64,000 nt of DNA from Solwaraspora sp. WMMD406 (GTDB lineage: Bacteria > Actinomycetota > Actinomycetes > Mycobacteriales > Micromonosporaceae). The position numbers were made by a program, and so were the translations under genes. Below, piece by piece: positions 48,446 through 56,621 of the stretch (position 1 is its first letter; every line of letters begins with the position of its first letter). The notes under the pieces are model-generated. The model had not been told where the DNA came from and ran no database searches. It was given only the letters and a program-made list of their open reading frames with translations. The stretch is taken from contig NZ_JARUBF010000001.1 in assembly GCF_029626025.1 (NCBI RefSeq), forward strand, positions 2,356,001 through 2,420,000. Reading direction: 5' to 3'.

Positions 48446-49371
48446 CCACGATGGAGTTCTCGCCGGCGCTGACCGCCGAGGAAGAGGCGCTGCTGCCCAC
48501 CGACGCCGAGGTGGCGTTCTACGCCGAGCACGGCTGGTACCTGTCCCGCAAGCTGCTCACCGACGACGAGGTGGACGCGCTCGCCGCCGCCGCCGACCGC
48601 TACTACGCCGGGGAGCGGGACCGCCGCCTGCCGGTACGCCCGCCCAAGCTAGCCTACTGGGAGCCGGACAAGGGCGACGTGCAGCGGCACAACGACTACG
48701 TCCATCACGAGCACGACGGACTCGCCGCGATCCTGCGCAAGCCGCTGATCGGCGCGGTCGCCGCCCGGCTCGCGCGGGCCACCGAGATCCGGATCTTCCA
48801 GTCCACGCTGATCCTCAAGCCACCCATCTCCGGCGAGCCGTCGAACATCGTGCCCTGGCATTTCGACAAGCACTACTGGGCCTCGTCGTCGTCGGAGAGC
48901 ATGCTCACCGCTTTCATTCCGTTGCACGACTGCGGCGAGGAGATGGGCACCATCACGATGGTCGACGGGTCGCACCGCTGGAGGGAGATCGGCGCGGACG
49001 ACACCGTGGTGCGGCACTTCGCCGAGCGGGACCGCGACCAACTGGAGGAGATGCTGGCGGAGAACGCGGCCCACAACGGCGCGACGATCCGCAAGGTGCC
49101 GATGGTGATCCCCAAGGGACACATGAGCTTCCACCACTGCCGGACCTACCACGGCAGCGGCGCGAACGTCAGCGGCCGACCCCGCCAGGCGATCTCGCTG
49201 CACCTGCAGGACGGCGACAACGCCTGGCGGGAGTACTCGCTGTCCGACGGCACCGTCGCCGCCTACAACCACGACGTGCTGGTCCGCCGTACCCCCGACG
49301 GGCGGCCGGACTACGCGGACCCCGAGTACTGCCCGGTCATCTGGCGCGACCGCACACAGCGAGGAGGCTGA
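48442..49371 (+). CDS. PhyH-family Fe(II)/2-oxoglutarate dioxygenase
   Basis: A 309-residue phytanoyl-CoA dioxygenase-like enzyme. The iron facial triad is visible as His140 and Asp142 (VPWHFDKHYW) and distal His237 (RTYHGSG), with Arg246 or Arg248 (SGRPRQ) for 2-oxoglutarate. It probably hydroxylates or halogen-free-oxidises a carbon of the intermediate or amino acid; many PhyH enzymes act on CoA- or carrier-bound acyl chains. It is coupled to hmaS by a GTGA overlap, and leads by one base into a short reading frame. Confidence 0.88.
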   Translation: MTTMEFSPALTAEEEALLPTDAEVAFYAEHGWYLSRKLLTDDEVDALAAAADRYYAGERDRRLPVRPPKLAYWEPDKGDVQRHNDYVHHEHDGLAAILRKPLIGAVAARLARATEIRIFQSTLILKPPISGEPSNIVPWHFDKHYWASSSSESMLTAFIPLHDCGEEMGTITMVDGSHRWREIGADDTVVRHFAERDRDQLEEMLAENAAHNGATIRKVPMVIPKGHMSFHHCRTYHGSGANVSGRPRQAISLHLQDGDNAWREYSLSDGTVAAYNHDVLVRRTPDGRPDYADPEYCPVIWRDRTQRGG

Positions 49372-49372
49372 C

Positions 49373-49474
49373 GTGTCACGGTACGACTGGGGTGGGAGCC
49401 ATCCGGGCATCGAGAGGCGGGAAAAGGCCGTCGCGACCAGGGGTCTCCCGACAGCCGCCGACAGCCCGCCGTGA
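49373..49474 (+). CDS. Short peptide gene coupled to the E1 alpha gene
   Basis: A 33-codon frame (SRYDWGGSHPGIERREKA after the start) begins with GTG at 49373, directly behind a strong GAGGAGG ribosome site, and ends at a TGA that overlaps the GTG of the E1 alpha gene (GTGA at 49471). The E1 alpha gene has no ribosome site of its own, so translation of this frame is probably needed for it. The peptide is polar, lacks Cys and membrane features, and matches nothing I know. It may be a leader for coupling, a small subunit, or a peptide substrate. Confidence 0.6.
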   Translation: MSRYDWGGSHPGIERREKAVATRGLPTAADSPP

Positions 49475-50439
49475 CCGAACCCGACCCGGTCCGGCTCTAC
49501 CGGACCGTCCGGCTGATTCGCCGCTTCGAGGAACGAGCGATCGACCTGGTCCGGTCCGGGCACATCGTCGGCGGCATCCACCCATACCTCGGACAGGAGG
49601 GGATCGCCGCCGGGGTCTGTGCCGCGTTGCGCGCCGACGACCTGGTGGCCGGCACCCACCGGGGGCACGGGCACGTGCTCGCCAAGGGTGCCGACCCGGC
49701 CGGCATGCTCGCCGAGCTGTGTGGCCGGGAGACCGGGCTCAACCGGGGTCGGGGCGGGTCGATGCACGCCGCCGACTTCGGCGTCGGGGTGCTCGGCGCG
49801 AACGCGATCGTCGGCGCGTCCGGGGCGATCATGACCGGGGCGGTGTGGGCGGCTAGGCGGCGCGGCGGTGACACCGTCGGGGTGAGCTTCTTCGGCGACG
49901 GCGCGGTCAACGAGGGGATGCTGCTGGAGGCCTTCAACCTGGCCGCGCTGTGGCGGGTACCGGTGCTGTTCGTCTGCGAGAACAACGGCTACGCCACCAC
50001 CATGCCGGTCGACCACGCGGTGGCCGGCACCATCACCGGCCGGGCCGCCGCGTTCGGCATGCCGGCGTGCGTCGTGGACGGTCAGGATCCGGAGGCGGTA
50101 CGGGTCGCCACGGTCGCCGCCGTCACGCGGATGCGCGCCGGTGGCGGTCCCGAGCTGATCGAGGCCACCACCTATCGCTTCGACGCCCACCACACCTTCG
50201 AGCACGCGGTACGCCTCGACTACCGCCCGCCCGACGAAGTGACCCGGGGCCGGTCCCGGGACCCGGTGGAGATCGCCGGAGCCCGGCTGACCGACACCAC
50301 CCGATCCGAGGTGGACGCCGAGGTCGAGGCGACGCTCGCCGCGGCGGTCGAGTTCGCCCTGGCCGGACCGGAGCCGGACCCCGCCGACGCGCTCGCCTAC
50401 CTGTACGCCAGCGGGCTGACCGCCCGGGGAGGTGGCTAG
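49471..50439 (+). CDS. TPP-dependent dehydrogenase E1 alpha subunit
   Basis: A 322-residue pyruvate/acetoin dehydrogenase E1 alpha-like subunit. The thiamine diphosphate motif is intact: GDGAVNEG at 142-149 to NN at 171-172, and RGHGHVLAKG and NRGRGGSMH are typical. It would decarboxylate an alpha-keto acid and pass an acyl group to an acceptor. With its beta partner it resembles the pristinamycin PglB/PglC pair, and also E1-like enzymes that load two-carbon units onto ACPs in naphthyridinomycin-type pathways. Arylglyoxylate is a plausible substrate because HmaS and Hmo make it. Which reaction holds is open. Confidence 0.88.
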   Translation: MTEPDPVRLYRTVRLIRRFEERAIDLVRSGHIVGGIHPYLGQEGIAAGVCAALRADDLVAGTHRGHGHVLAKGADPAGMLAELCGRETGLNRGRGGSMHAADFGVGVLGANAIVGASGAIMTGAVWAARRRGGDTVGVSFFGDGAVNEGMLLEAFNLAALWRVPVLFVCENNGYATTMPVDHAVAGTITGRAAAFGMPACVVDGQDPEAVRVATVAAVTRMRAGGGPELIEATTYRFDAHHTFEHAVRLDYRPPDEVTRGRSRDPVEIAGARLTDTTRSEVDAEVEATLAAAVEFALAGPEPDPADALAYLYASGLTARGGG

Positions 50440-51411
50440 ATGCCGAAGCTCTCCTACCGCCGGGCGCTGACCCGGGCGCTCGCCGACGAGCTGGCCCGCG
50501 ACGACGACGTGTTCCTCCTCGGCGAGGACATCCGGGTCGCCGCGTCCACCGTCACCTCCGGGCTGCTCAAGCGGTTCGGGCCGGACCGGGTGCTGGACAC
50601 CCCGTTGTCGGAACAGGCGTTCACCAGTTTCGCCACCGGCGCGGCGATGGCCGGGATGCGGCCGGTGATCGAGTTCCAGATCCCGTCGCTGCTGTTCCTG
50701 GTGTTCGAGCAGATCGTCAACCACGCGCACAAGTTCCCGTTGATGACCGGCGCGCAGTGCGCGGTGCCGGTGACGTACCTGGTGCCGGCTTCCGGCTCCC
50801 GGCCCGGTTGGGCAGGTCAGCACTCCGACCACCCGTACAGCCTGTTCGCCCACGTGGGGGTGACCACGGTGGTGCCGGCGACCCCGACCGACGCGTACGG
50901 CCTGCTGGTGTCGGCGGTGCGCTGCGACGACCCGGTCGTGGTGTTCGCGCCGGCCGGGGCGATGGAGGTCCGCGCCGACGTCGATTTCGCCGCACTGGCA
51001 CCGGTGCCGCTGGGCCGGGGGCGGGTGCACCGCCCGGGCGACGATGTGACAGTGGTGGCGGTGGGCCACCTCGTGCACGACGCGCTCGCCGTCGCCGAGG
51101 AGCTCGCCGACGAGGTGTCGGCGGAGGTGTTCGATCCGCGCACGCTGTACCCGTTCGACTGGGACGGCCTGCTGGAGTCGGTGTCGCGGACCGGGCGTCT
51201 GGTGGTGGTCGACGATTCCAACCGTTCGTGTGGAATCGCCGCTGAGGTGATCGCCGCCGTGGTGGAGCGGGTGCGGCTACAGGCGCCTCCGCGTCGGGTG
51301 ACCCGCCCGGACGGTGCGGTGTTGCCCTTCGCATCTGCATTGGACCAGGCGGTACGGCCGAGCCGCGAACAGCTGCGCTCCGCCATCCAACATGTCATGA
51401 AGGACGGATAA
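50440..51411 (+). CDS. TPP-dependent dehydrogenase E1 beta subunit
   Basis: A 323-residue transketolase-like beta subunit that starts one base after the E1 alpha stop. DVFLLGEDI, TPLSEQAFTSFATGAAM and HSDHPYSLFAHVGV are conserved blocks of E1 beta, and the C-terminal FDPRTLYPFDWDGLLESV forms the usual third domain. Together the two should form an alpha2beta2 enzyme. There is no E2 acyltransferase, lipoyl domain or E3 in the window, so the acyl group is either taken from housekeeping E2 or transferred to another acceptor such as an ACP. Confidence 0.9.
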   Translation: MPKLSYRRALTRALADELARDDDVFLLGEDIRVAASTVTSGLLKRFGPDRVLDTPLSEQAFTSFATGAAMAGMRPVIEFQIPSLLFLVFEQIVNHAHKFPLMTGAQCAVPVTYLVPASGSRPGWAGQHSDHPYSLFAHVGVTTVVPATPTDAYGLLVSAVRCDDPVVVFAPAGAMEVRADVDFAALAPVPLGRGRVHRPGDDVTVVAVGHLVHDALAVAEELADEVSAEVFDPRTLYPFDWDGLLESVSRTGRLVVVDDSNRSCGIAAEVIAAVVERVRLQAPPRRVTRPDGAVLPFASALDQAVRPSREQLRSAIQHVMKDG

Positions 51412-51413
51412 AC

Positions 51414-52772
51414 ATGATCGACGTCGAATATCGCTGGCCGGCAGCGTCGCGGGCCTGGCTGGACCTCCCTGATGACGTCCGCGCCGACATGGTGGCCGCC
51501 GGGGCGCGGGCCTGGCGGGAGGTCTTCGACGGGCGGGCCACGTACAACGAGCGGTGGCGGCTGGCCCGGCCTCCGGTGATGGACGAGACCTCGTTCAGCG
51601 TGCTCAACGCGGTCAGCGATCGGCTGGCGCAGCTGATTTTCGAGGCGTGTCGGCGGCGCGCCGGTACGGCGGGGGACCTGCGGCGACTGTTGGGGGTCGC
51701 GCGTGGCGAGACCCGGCTGCTCGACGATGACGAACCGTTGACGGAGGCCTTGCTGGAGGCGTTCCGACCGGACGTGCTGTTCTCCGACGGGGTGCCGCGC
51801 TTCGTGGAGTACAACATCGACTCCAGCCTCGGTGGCGCGTTCGACGCGGACACCACCGTACGGCGGTTCGTCGAGGTCTATCGGCGGCACGGTCTCACCG
51901 ACCGGATCCGCCTGGAAGCGGCGCCGTCCGCCGTGGACCGGCGGTTCGCCGCGATCCGGGACGGGCTCGCCCTGCCCGCCGGAGCGCGGGTGGCGATGCT
52001 GCTCGACTTCGACGCCGAGTATCCGGGACTGGACGACCCGGAGCGGTTCATCCGGGTACTGGCACCGGTCGTCGAACGGGCCGCCGCGCTCGGCCTCGAC
52101 CTGGTCATCGCCCCGGTGTCGCAGCTGACGCTGGACGCCCGATCCCGGTTGATCGCGCGAGGCGCGCCGGTCGACGCGGTGTTCCGCCTTTTTGTGCCGA
52201 ACCGGGTCACACCAAGCGCGGGGGTCGACGCTCTGGAAACGGCACTGGGCGTCGGCACGGTCCCGATGTGGTTGTCCACCGCCGCGTGGCTGATCGCCAA
52301 CAAGACCGCGTTCGCGTGGCTCTGGGACGACGCCGACGGACTACCGGCCGGCGACCGGGACCTGGTGCACCGGCACGTGCCGCAGACCTGGATGCTGACT
52401 GTGGACCTGCTGGACCGGGCCGTCGCCGAGCAACGGGACCTGGTGGCGAAACCCGCCGACGGCTCGGCCGGGGCGGACGTGTTGATCGGGAGGGAATGCG
52501 ACGTCGATGTCTGGCGTGCCGGCGTGCGCCGGGCCGCCGAGCGAGGTGGTTTCATCCTCCAGCGGTACGTGCGGGCTGACGACGTGCCGTTGGATTTCGT
52601 GAACATCGAGACCGGTGAGACGGTGTCCGCGGACGTCCCGTACAGCATCGCCCCGTACCTGTTCGGCCGGGAGCCGGCGGGTGCCTGCATCCGTACCGGA
52701 TTCCCCGGTTGCGACGGGGTCCTCAACCTGGCCCGTGGTGTCCTGCTCTCCGGTCTTCTGCTGGTCGACTGA
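51414..52772 (+). CDS. Circularly permuted ATP-grasp-like ligase (putative)
   Basis: A 452-residue protein whose VEYNIDSSLGG (about 135-145), LIANKTAFAWLWDD (about 292-305) and LVAKPADGSAGADVLIG (about 342-358, nucleotide-binding Lys) resemble glutathionylspermidine-synthase-like and other permuted ATP-grasp ligases. Such enzymes join a carboxylate to an amine. In this cluster it is the only candidate for amide formation without an NRPS, for example between an acyl group and an arylglycine. It follows E1 beta by two bases and ends the main operon, converging with a hydrolase gene by a 50-base overlap. Its fold assignment is by motif reading. Confidence 0.65.
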   Translation: MIDVEYRWPAASRAWLDLPDDVRADMVAAGARAWREVFDGRATYNERWRLARPPVMDETSFSVLNAVSDRLAQLIFEACRRRAGTAGDLRRLLGVARGETRLLDDDEPLTEALLEAFRPDVLFSDGVPRFVEYNIDSSLGGAFDADTTVRRFVEVYRRHGLTDRIRLEAAPSAVDRRFAAIRDGLALPAGARVAMLLDFDAEYPGLDDPERFIRVLAPVVERAAALGLDLVIAPVSQLTLDARSRLIARGAPVDAVFRLFVPNRVTPSAGVDALETALGVGTVPMWLSTAAWLIANKTAFAWLWDDADGLPAGDRDLVHRHVPQTWMLTVDLLDRAVAEQRDLVAKPADGSAGADVLIGRECDVDVWRAGVRRAAERGGFILQRYVRADDVPLDFVNIETGETVSADVPYSIAPYLFGREPAGACIRTGFPGCDGVLNLARGVLLSGLLLVD

Positions 52773-53469
52773 CGACCGCCCGCTGGGTGCTGTGGCGATC
52801 GACGTGGTCGCCGAGGCGGCGGAGGGTTTCCGCTGTCGCCACCGCGTCGCTGCGGGCGCTGCCATGACGGCCGTCGCTGCTGTACATGGAGGGGTCCGCG
52901 GTGAGCGGATGGTCGGTCAGGTGTACGTGGATGGTGCCGAGCCGATCGGCCAGTGCCTTCGTCCGGGCGGCGAGCCGGCGCATGCGCCCACCGATGCCGG
53001 CGCGCAGGGTCGCCGGCACGGCCGGGCTGTGCGAGACGTCGAACATGCCCACCGTGATGACGTCCGCGCCCGCCGCCCGCAGTGCCTCGACCATGGCGGT
53101 CAGCTCGGCGTCGACCGCGTTCGCGTCGTATGCCGGGCGGAACGCGTCGTTGCCGCCGCACACCACCAGCGCGAGGTCAGGTCGGAAGTCCACCGCCGGG
53201 GCCAGTTGCGTCGCGCGCACCTCGCGGGCCCGTAGGCCGCGTAGCCCGAGATTGAGGTACGCCAGTTCGGGGCGGACCGCGCGCAGCTCCTCGCCGACAC
53301 GGTCGGCCCACTGTGTGGTTGGGTACCCCGCCATCGGCTCGCACAGACCTTCGGCCACGCTGTCGCCCAACACCACGAACCGGCGCCAGGGATGGTCGCG
53401 CAGCAACGCCGCGCTCTCTCCGGGCCGCAGGCACCACGGATCGGTCGCTTCGGTCAACGTGGACGGCAT
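52723..53469 (-). CDS. SGNH/GDSL hydrolase
   Basis: A 248-residue cytosolic SGNH hydrolase with FVVLGDSVAEG (nucleophile Ser37), GLRGLRAREV for the Gly block, CGGNDAF (Asn) and a C-terminal DGRHGSARS that supplies Asp-x-x-His. Actinobacterial relatives act as esterases or thioesterases. It could release or edit the product of the cluster. It overlaps the ATP-grasp gene tail by 50 bases and follows the exporter gene by 20 bases in the same direction. Confidence 0.85.
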   Translation of the reverse strand: MPSTLTEATDPWCLRPGESAALLRDHPWRRFVVLGDSVAEGLCEPMAGYPTTQWADRVGEELRAVRPELAYLNLGLRGLRAREVRATQLAPAVDFRPDLALVVCGGNDAFRPAYDANAVDAELTAMVEALRAAGADVITVGMFDVSHSPAVPATLRAGIGGRMRRLAARTKALADRLGTIHVHLTDHPLTADPSMYSSDGRHGSARSDAVATAETLRRLGDHVDRHSTQRAVVSRPAEDRRAGHHGPG

Positions 53470-53489
53470 GTCAGAACAGTACCGATCGA

Positions 53490-54752
53490 TCAGCCTGGGG
53501 GGACCGAGGTGGTGTCGGGCTCAGGGGCTGCGGCGGTGTCGGGATCAGCGGCGGGGACCCGGTTCGAGTGCAGGGCGGTGACCAGCGGGACGAGAGTCAC
53601 CAGCAGGGCGAACACCGCCGATGCCAACAGGGCGGGGACGAGGCCGAAGGCGGTGACCGTCCAGCCGCCGAGCAGCGCGCCGACCGGCAGCCCCGCGAAG
53701 GCCAGGGACCCGGCGAGCCCGATCACCCGGGTCTGCAACCCGGCCGGCACCCGTTCGTACAGCGCCACACCGAGCAGCGGGTTGACCACCGCGATACCGA
53801 TGCCGGACAGGAACGTCACGACCAGCACCAGCGGCAGGTTGTCGCTGAGCGCCAGCACGAGCAGGCGGGGCGCGCCGCCGACCATCGCGCCGACCGCGAA
53901 GGTCAGGTCCCGGCGCAGCCGCGCCCCGTACACGGTGAAGAGCAGATTCCCCAGCAACGCCCCGGCGGCGAACACTCCGAGCACCAGGCCCAGCCCGGCC
54001 GGGCTGCCCAGCACCTGGACGATCCACAGCGGGATGTAGACGACGACGCTGGCGTTCACCACCATGTTGAGCGCGGAGAGGACCAGCAGCATCGTCAGCA
54101 GCAACCGGTCCCGGCCCAGGTGCCGGACGCCGTCACCGAGGGCTCGCAGGTATCCCCGCGGCTCGGCGGGTGCGTTGCCGCCACCTGCGGTGGGGGAGCG
54201 GACGAACAGCCCGACCAGCGCCGCGCACACGGCGAAGGTGGCCGCGTCGATGAGGATCGCCCAGGTCACCCCGAACCACCAGATGAGCAGGCCGCCCAGG
54301 CCGGCACCGAGGACGGTGACGAGTCGGCCAAGGCCGTCGTACACGGAGGTGAGCCGGATCAGCGGCACGTCCGCTGCCAGCGCCACCGGCCGGAACATCA
54401 CCTGTTTGACCCGGTCGCCGGCCCCCCGCAGCGTGCCCACCACGGCGACCAGGGCAACCAGCGCGCCGAAGCCCAGCCAGGGGGCGAGCGCCACCGCGAC
54501 CATCAGTGCGGCGCTGCCCGCGTCGGCCAGGATCGAGGTACGGCGGAGACCGATCCGGTCGGCCAGTGGGGCACCCAGCGCGCTGGACAGCAGGTAGGGC
54601 AGCATCTCGGCGGCGGCGACCAGACCCATCTTCGCCGGGCTGCCGGTGGTCTCCAGCACCAGCCAGGGCAGGGCGATCACCGAGATCCGGCTGCCGAGAT
54701 TGGACAGCAGGTCCGCGCCGACCAAGACGGCGAGCTCCCGCCGAGGTGTCAC
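53490..54752 (-). CDS. MFS transporter, probable product exporter
   Basis: A 420-residue MFS protein with 12 helices; RRELAVLVGADLLSNLGSRI at the front and an ADRIGLRRTSILADAG loop between helices 2 and 3 are typical of drug/metabolite exporters. GTG at 54752 overlaps the stop of the adenylating enzyme gene by four bases (GTGA), so the two are translated together. Its position in the cluster supports export or self-resistance. The C-terminal tail is Asp/Pro-rich and cytosolic. Confidence 0.87.
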   Translation of the reverse strand: MTPRRELAVLVGADLLSNLGSRISVIALPWLVLETTGSPAKMGLVAAAEMLPYLLSSALGAPLADRIGLRRTSILADAGSAALMVAVALAPWLGFGALVALVAVVGTLRGAGDRVKQVMFRPVALAADVPLIRLTSVYDGLGRLVTVLGAGLGGLLIWWFGVTWAILIDAATFAVCAALVGLFVRSPTAGGGNAPAEPRGYLRALGDGVRHLGRDRLLLTMLLVLSALNMVVNASVVVYIPLWIVQVLGSPAGLGLVLGVFAAGALLGNLLFTVYGARLRRDLTFAVGAMVGGAPRLLVLALSDNLPLVLVVTFLSGIGIAVVNPLLGVALYERVPAGLQTRVIGLAGSLAFAGLPVGALLGGWTVTAFGLVPALLASAVFALLVTLVPLVTALHSNRVPAADPDTAAAPEPDTTSVPPG

Positions 54753-56338
54753 GCCTGGTCCTCGATCGAATACACCGGGTGCTCGACGGTCGACGGGTGC
54801 GCCCGCGCGTACCAGGCGCGCAGCGCCCGCTTGTCCACCTTGGCCGATCGGTTCAGCGGCAGCCGGTCCACGAACTCCACCCCGCCGGGCGCCCACGTGT
54901 CGCTGAGCGAGGTGGTCACCAGGTCGATCAGCTCGGCGCCGGTCACCGTCCCGCCGGAGACCGGCACCACATAGGCGTACGGCAGTTCCCCGGCCACGTC
55001 GTCGGGTACCCCGATGACCGCGGCGGCCCGGACCTGCGGGTGCCCGGCGAGCACGTCCTCGATCGGGCGGGAGTAGATCGGCCAGCTCCGTCGTCGGGTC
55101 AGGATGCGGTCGGCGAGCCGGTCGACCAGATAGAGGTAGCCGTCGGTGTCGAGGTGCCCGATGTCGTGGGTCCGTACCCAGCCGTCGACCAGCGTCCGCG
55201 CGGTCAGGTCCGGCTGGCCGTGGTAGCCGGCGAAGCGGAGGCCGGTGTGCACCCACACCTCACCGTCGACGCCGGGTGGCAGTACGGTGCCGTCCTCGGC
55301 GCGGATCTCGATCCGCACGTCGCCGTACGGCTTCCCGGCCGAACACAGCCGCTCCGGGTGCTCCGGATCCTCGGTGAGCCCGGGAAGCGCGGTCACGACG
55401 ACGGCCTCGCTCAACCCGTACACGATGCGAAGCACCGGGCCGAAGCGGGCGATCGCCTGGCGTAGCCGGGCGGGCGCGGCCGGCCCGGCACCGACGTTGA
55501 ACATGAACATGGCGGAGAAGTCGGCGTCGGCCAGGGCCGGGTGATCGAGCACCTCGTAGAGCATCGGCGGGGTGACGAACGTGGAGGTGATCCGCTCGGT
55601 GTCGACGGTACGGATGAACGTCTGCGGGTCCCACCCGTCACGCGGGAACAACACCCCACCGGTGAACAGGTTGAACAGGGTGGTGATCTGGCCGCTGGCC
55701 AGCCACATCGGCGAGTACGACAGATGCCGCAGCAGCGGGTACCCGGCGGAGCGGAAGTCTGCGGCCAGAGCCAGGATCTGGGCGTGGAAGCTCTCCCGGT
55801 GGTGCACCAGCTTGGGCGTGCCGGTGGTACCCGAGGTCTGGAGAAACGACTCCGGAGCCGGCCCGTCCGGCAGGTCAGCGGCGGTATCGACCTCGGAGTC
55901 GGCAGACCACGCCAGCAGGTCCGGGACCCCATCGCCCGGGCCGAGGCAGAACACCGGGACGCCTGGCAGGCCGGCGGCCAGGTCGGGACCCATGCCGCTC
56001 GGGTCCCGCGCGTCGTAGAGCAGGGCGTCCGGGCGGGCCAGCCGGGCGAACTCGTCGACCTCCCGGCGTGACGTGACCGGGGCGACCCACATCGTGCGGC
56101 AGCCCAGCAGGTGCAGGGCGAGCTGCACCAGCGGTGCCTCCACCGGGTTGCCGAGCGCGACCAGCACCCCGTCGCCAGGTCGTACGCCGTGCCGGGACAG
56201 CGCGGCGGCCAGCCCGCGCACCTCGGCGCGCACGTCGCTGTAGCGCAACCGCCGACCGTCGCCGACGATGGCCTCCCGGTCGCCGAATTCCGCGAACAGG
56301 TCCAACGCCGTGTGCACGTAGCTCGTCCGACTGCTCAT
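54749..56338 (-). CDS. Free-standing acyl/aryl adenylating enzyme (AL3)
   Basis: A 529-residue ANL ligase with LQTSGTTGTPKLVHHRESF, IVYGLSEAVV (A5), GWVRTHDIGHLDTDGYLYLV (A7) and the terminal Lys in LPLNRSAKVDKRAL. The usual GGENVYP-like A8 region is replaced by ILTRRRSWPIYSRPIEDVL, an unusual change. It is transcribed with the MFS and SGNH genes, opposite to the other two ligases. It may activate the acid that enters the last step, or a precursor for the downstream hydrolases. Confidence 0.87.
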   Translation of the reverse strand: MSSRTSYVHTALDLFAEFGDREAIVGDGRRLRYSDVRAEVRGLAAALSRHGVRPGDGVLVALGNPVEAPLVQLALHLLGCRTMWVAPVTSRREVDEFARLARPDALLYDARDPSGMGPDLAAGLPGVPVFCLGPGDGVPDLLAWSADSEVDTAADLPDGPAPESFLQTSGTTGTPKLVHHRESFHAQILALAADFRSAGYPLLRHLSYSPMWLASGQITTLFNLFTGGVLFPRDGWDPQTFIRTVDTERITSTFVTPPMLYEVLDHPALADADFSAMFMFNVGAGPAAPARLRQAIARFGPVLRIVYGLSEAVVVTALPGLTEDPEHPERLCSAGKPYGDVRIEIRAEDGTVLPPGVDGEVWVHTGLRFAGYHGQPDLTARTLVDGWVRTHDIGHLDTDGYLYLVDRLADRILTRRRSWPIYSRPIEDVLAGHPQVRAAAVIGVPDDVAGELPYAYVVPVSGGTVTGAELIDLVTTSLSDTWAPGGVEFVDRLPLNRSAKVDKRALRAWYARAHPSTVEHPVYSIEDQA

Positions 56339-56515
56339 CGGCGGGCACTCCCTTGTCGAGACAACGGCCTGCCGGCGGCGTGTCGAAGCCGAGTCCCGGA
56401 GTGTCCAGCTACCGTGCCGCCGACTGCGAGCGTAGGCAGTCGGCCCGGACCCGGCACAGGGCCGAACGTCGTCCCGGCCAATCGGGAGGACATTTGATCA
56501 CGCCGACCAGGCTGA

Positions 56516-56545
56516 TTGACGCCCTTCGCCGGTCGCCACTAGCTT
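56516..56545 (+). promoter_or_regulatory. Candidate promoter of the secreted GDSL gene
   Basis: TTGACG at 56516-56521 and TAGCTT at 56540-56545 are spaced by 18 bases, close to the -35/-10 pattern of vegetative promoters, and lie about 75 bases upstream of the start at 56622. The rest of the 283-base divergent gap shows nothing further. Confidence 0.4.
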
Positions 56546-56621
56546 TCCGTCCATCGCCCAGGTGAGTGCCACCAGTGGACACCAACGGCCACCAGCCTGG
56601 GCTGGCCACGATGGAGGTAGC

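Noticed and set aside
48649-51078. 809-codon open frame opposite the dioxygenase and E1 genes
   Set aside because: His/Arg/Gly-rich shadow without motifs; the plus-strand genes have catalytic residues, overlaps and ribosome sites.
53313-54974. Plus-strand frame opposite the MFS and AL3 genes
   Set aside because: Gln/Arg/His-rich antisense shadow; the minus-strand membrane helices and ligase motifs are clear.
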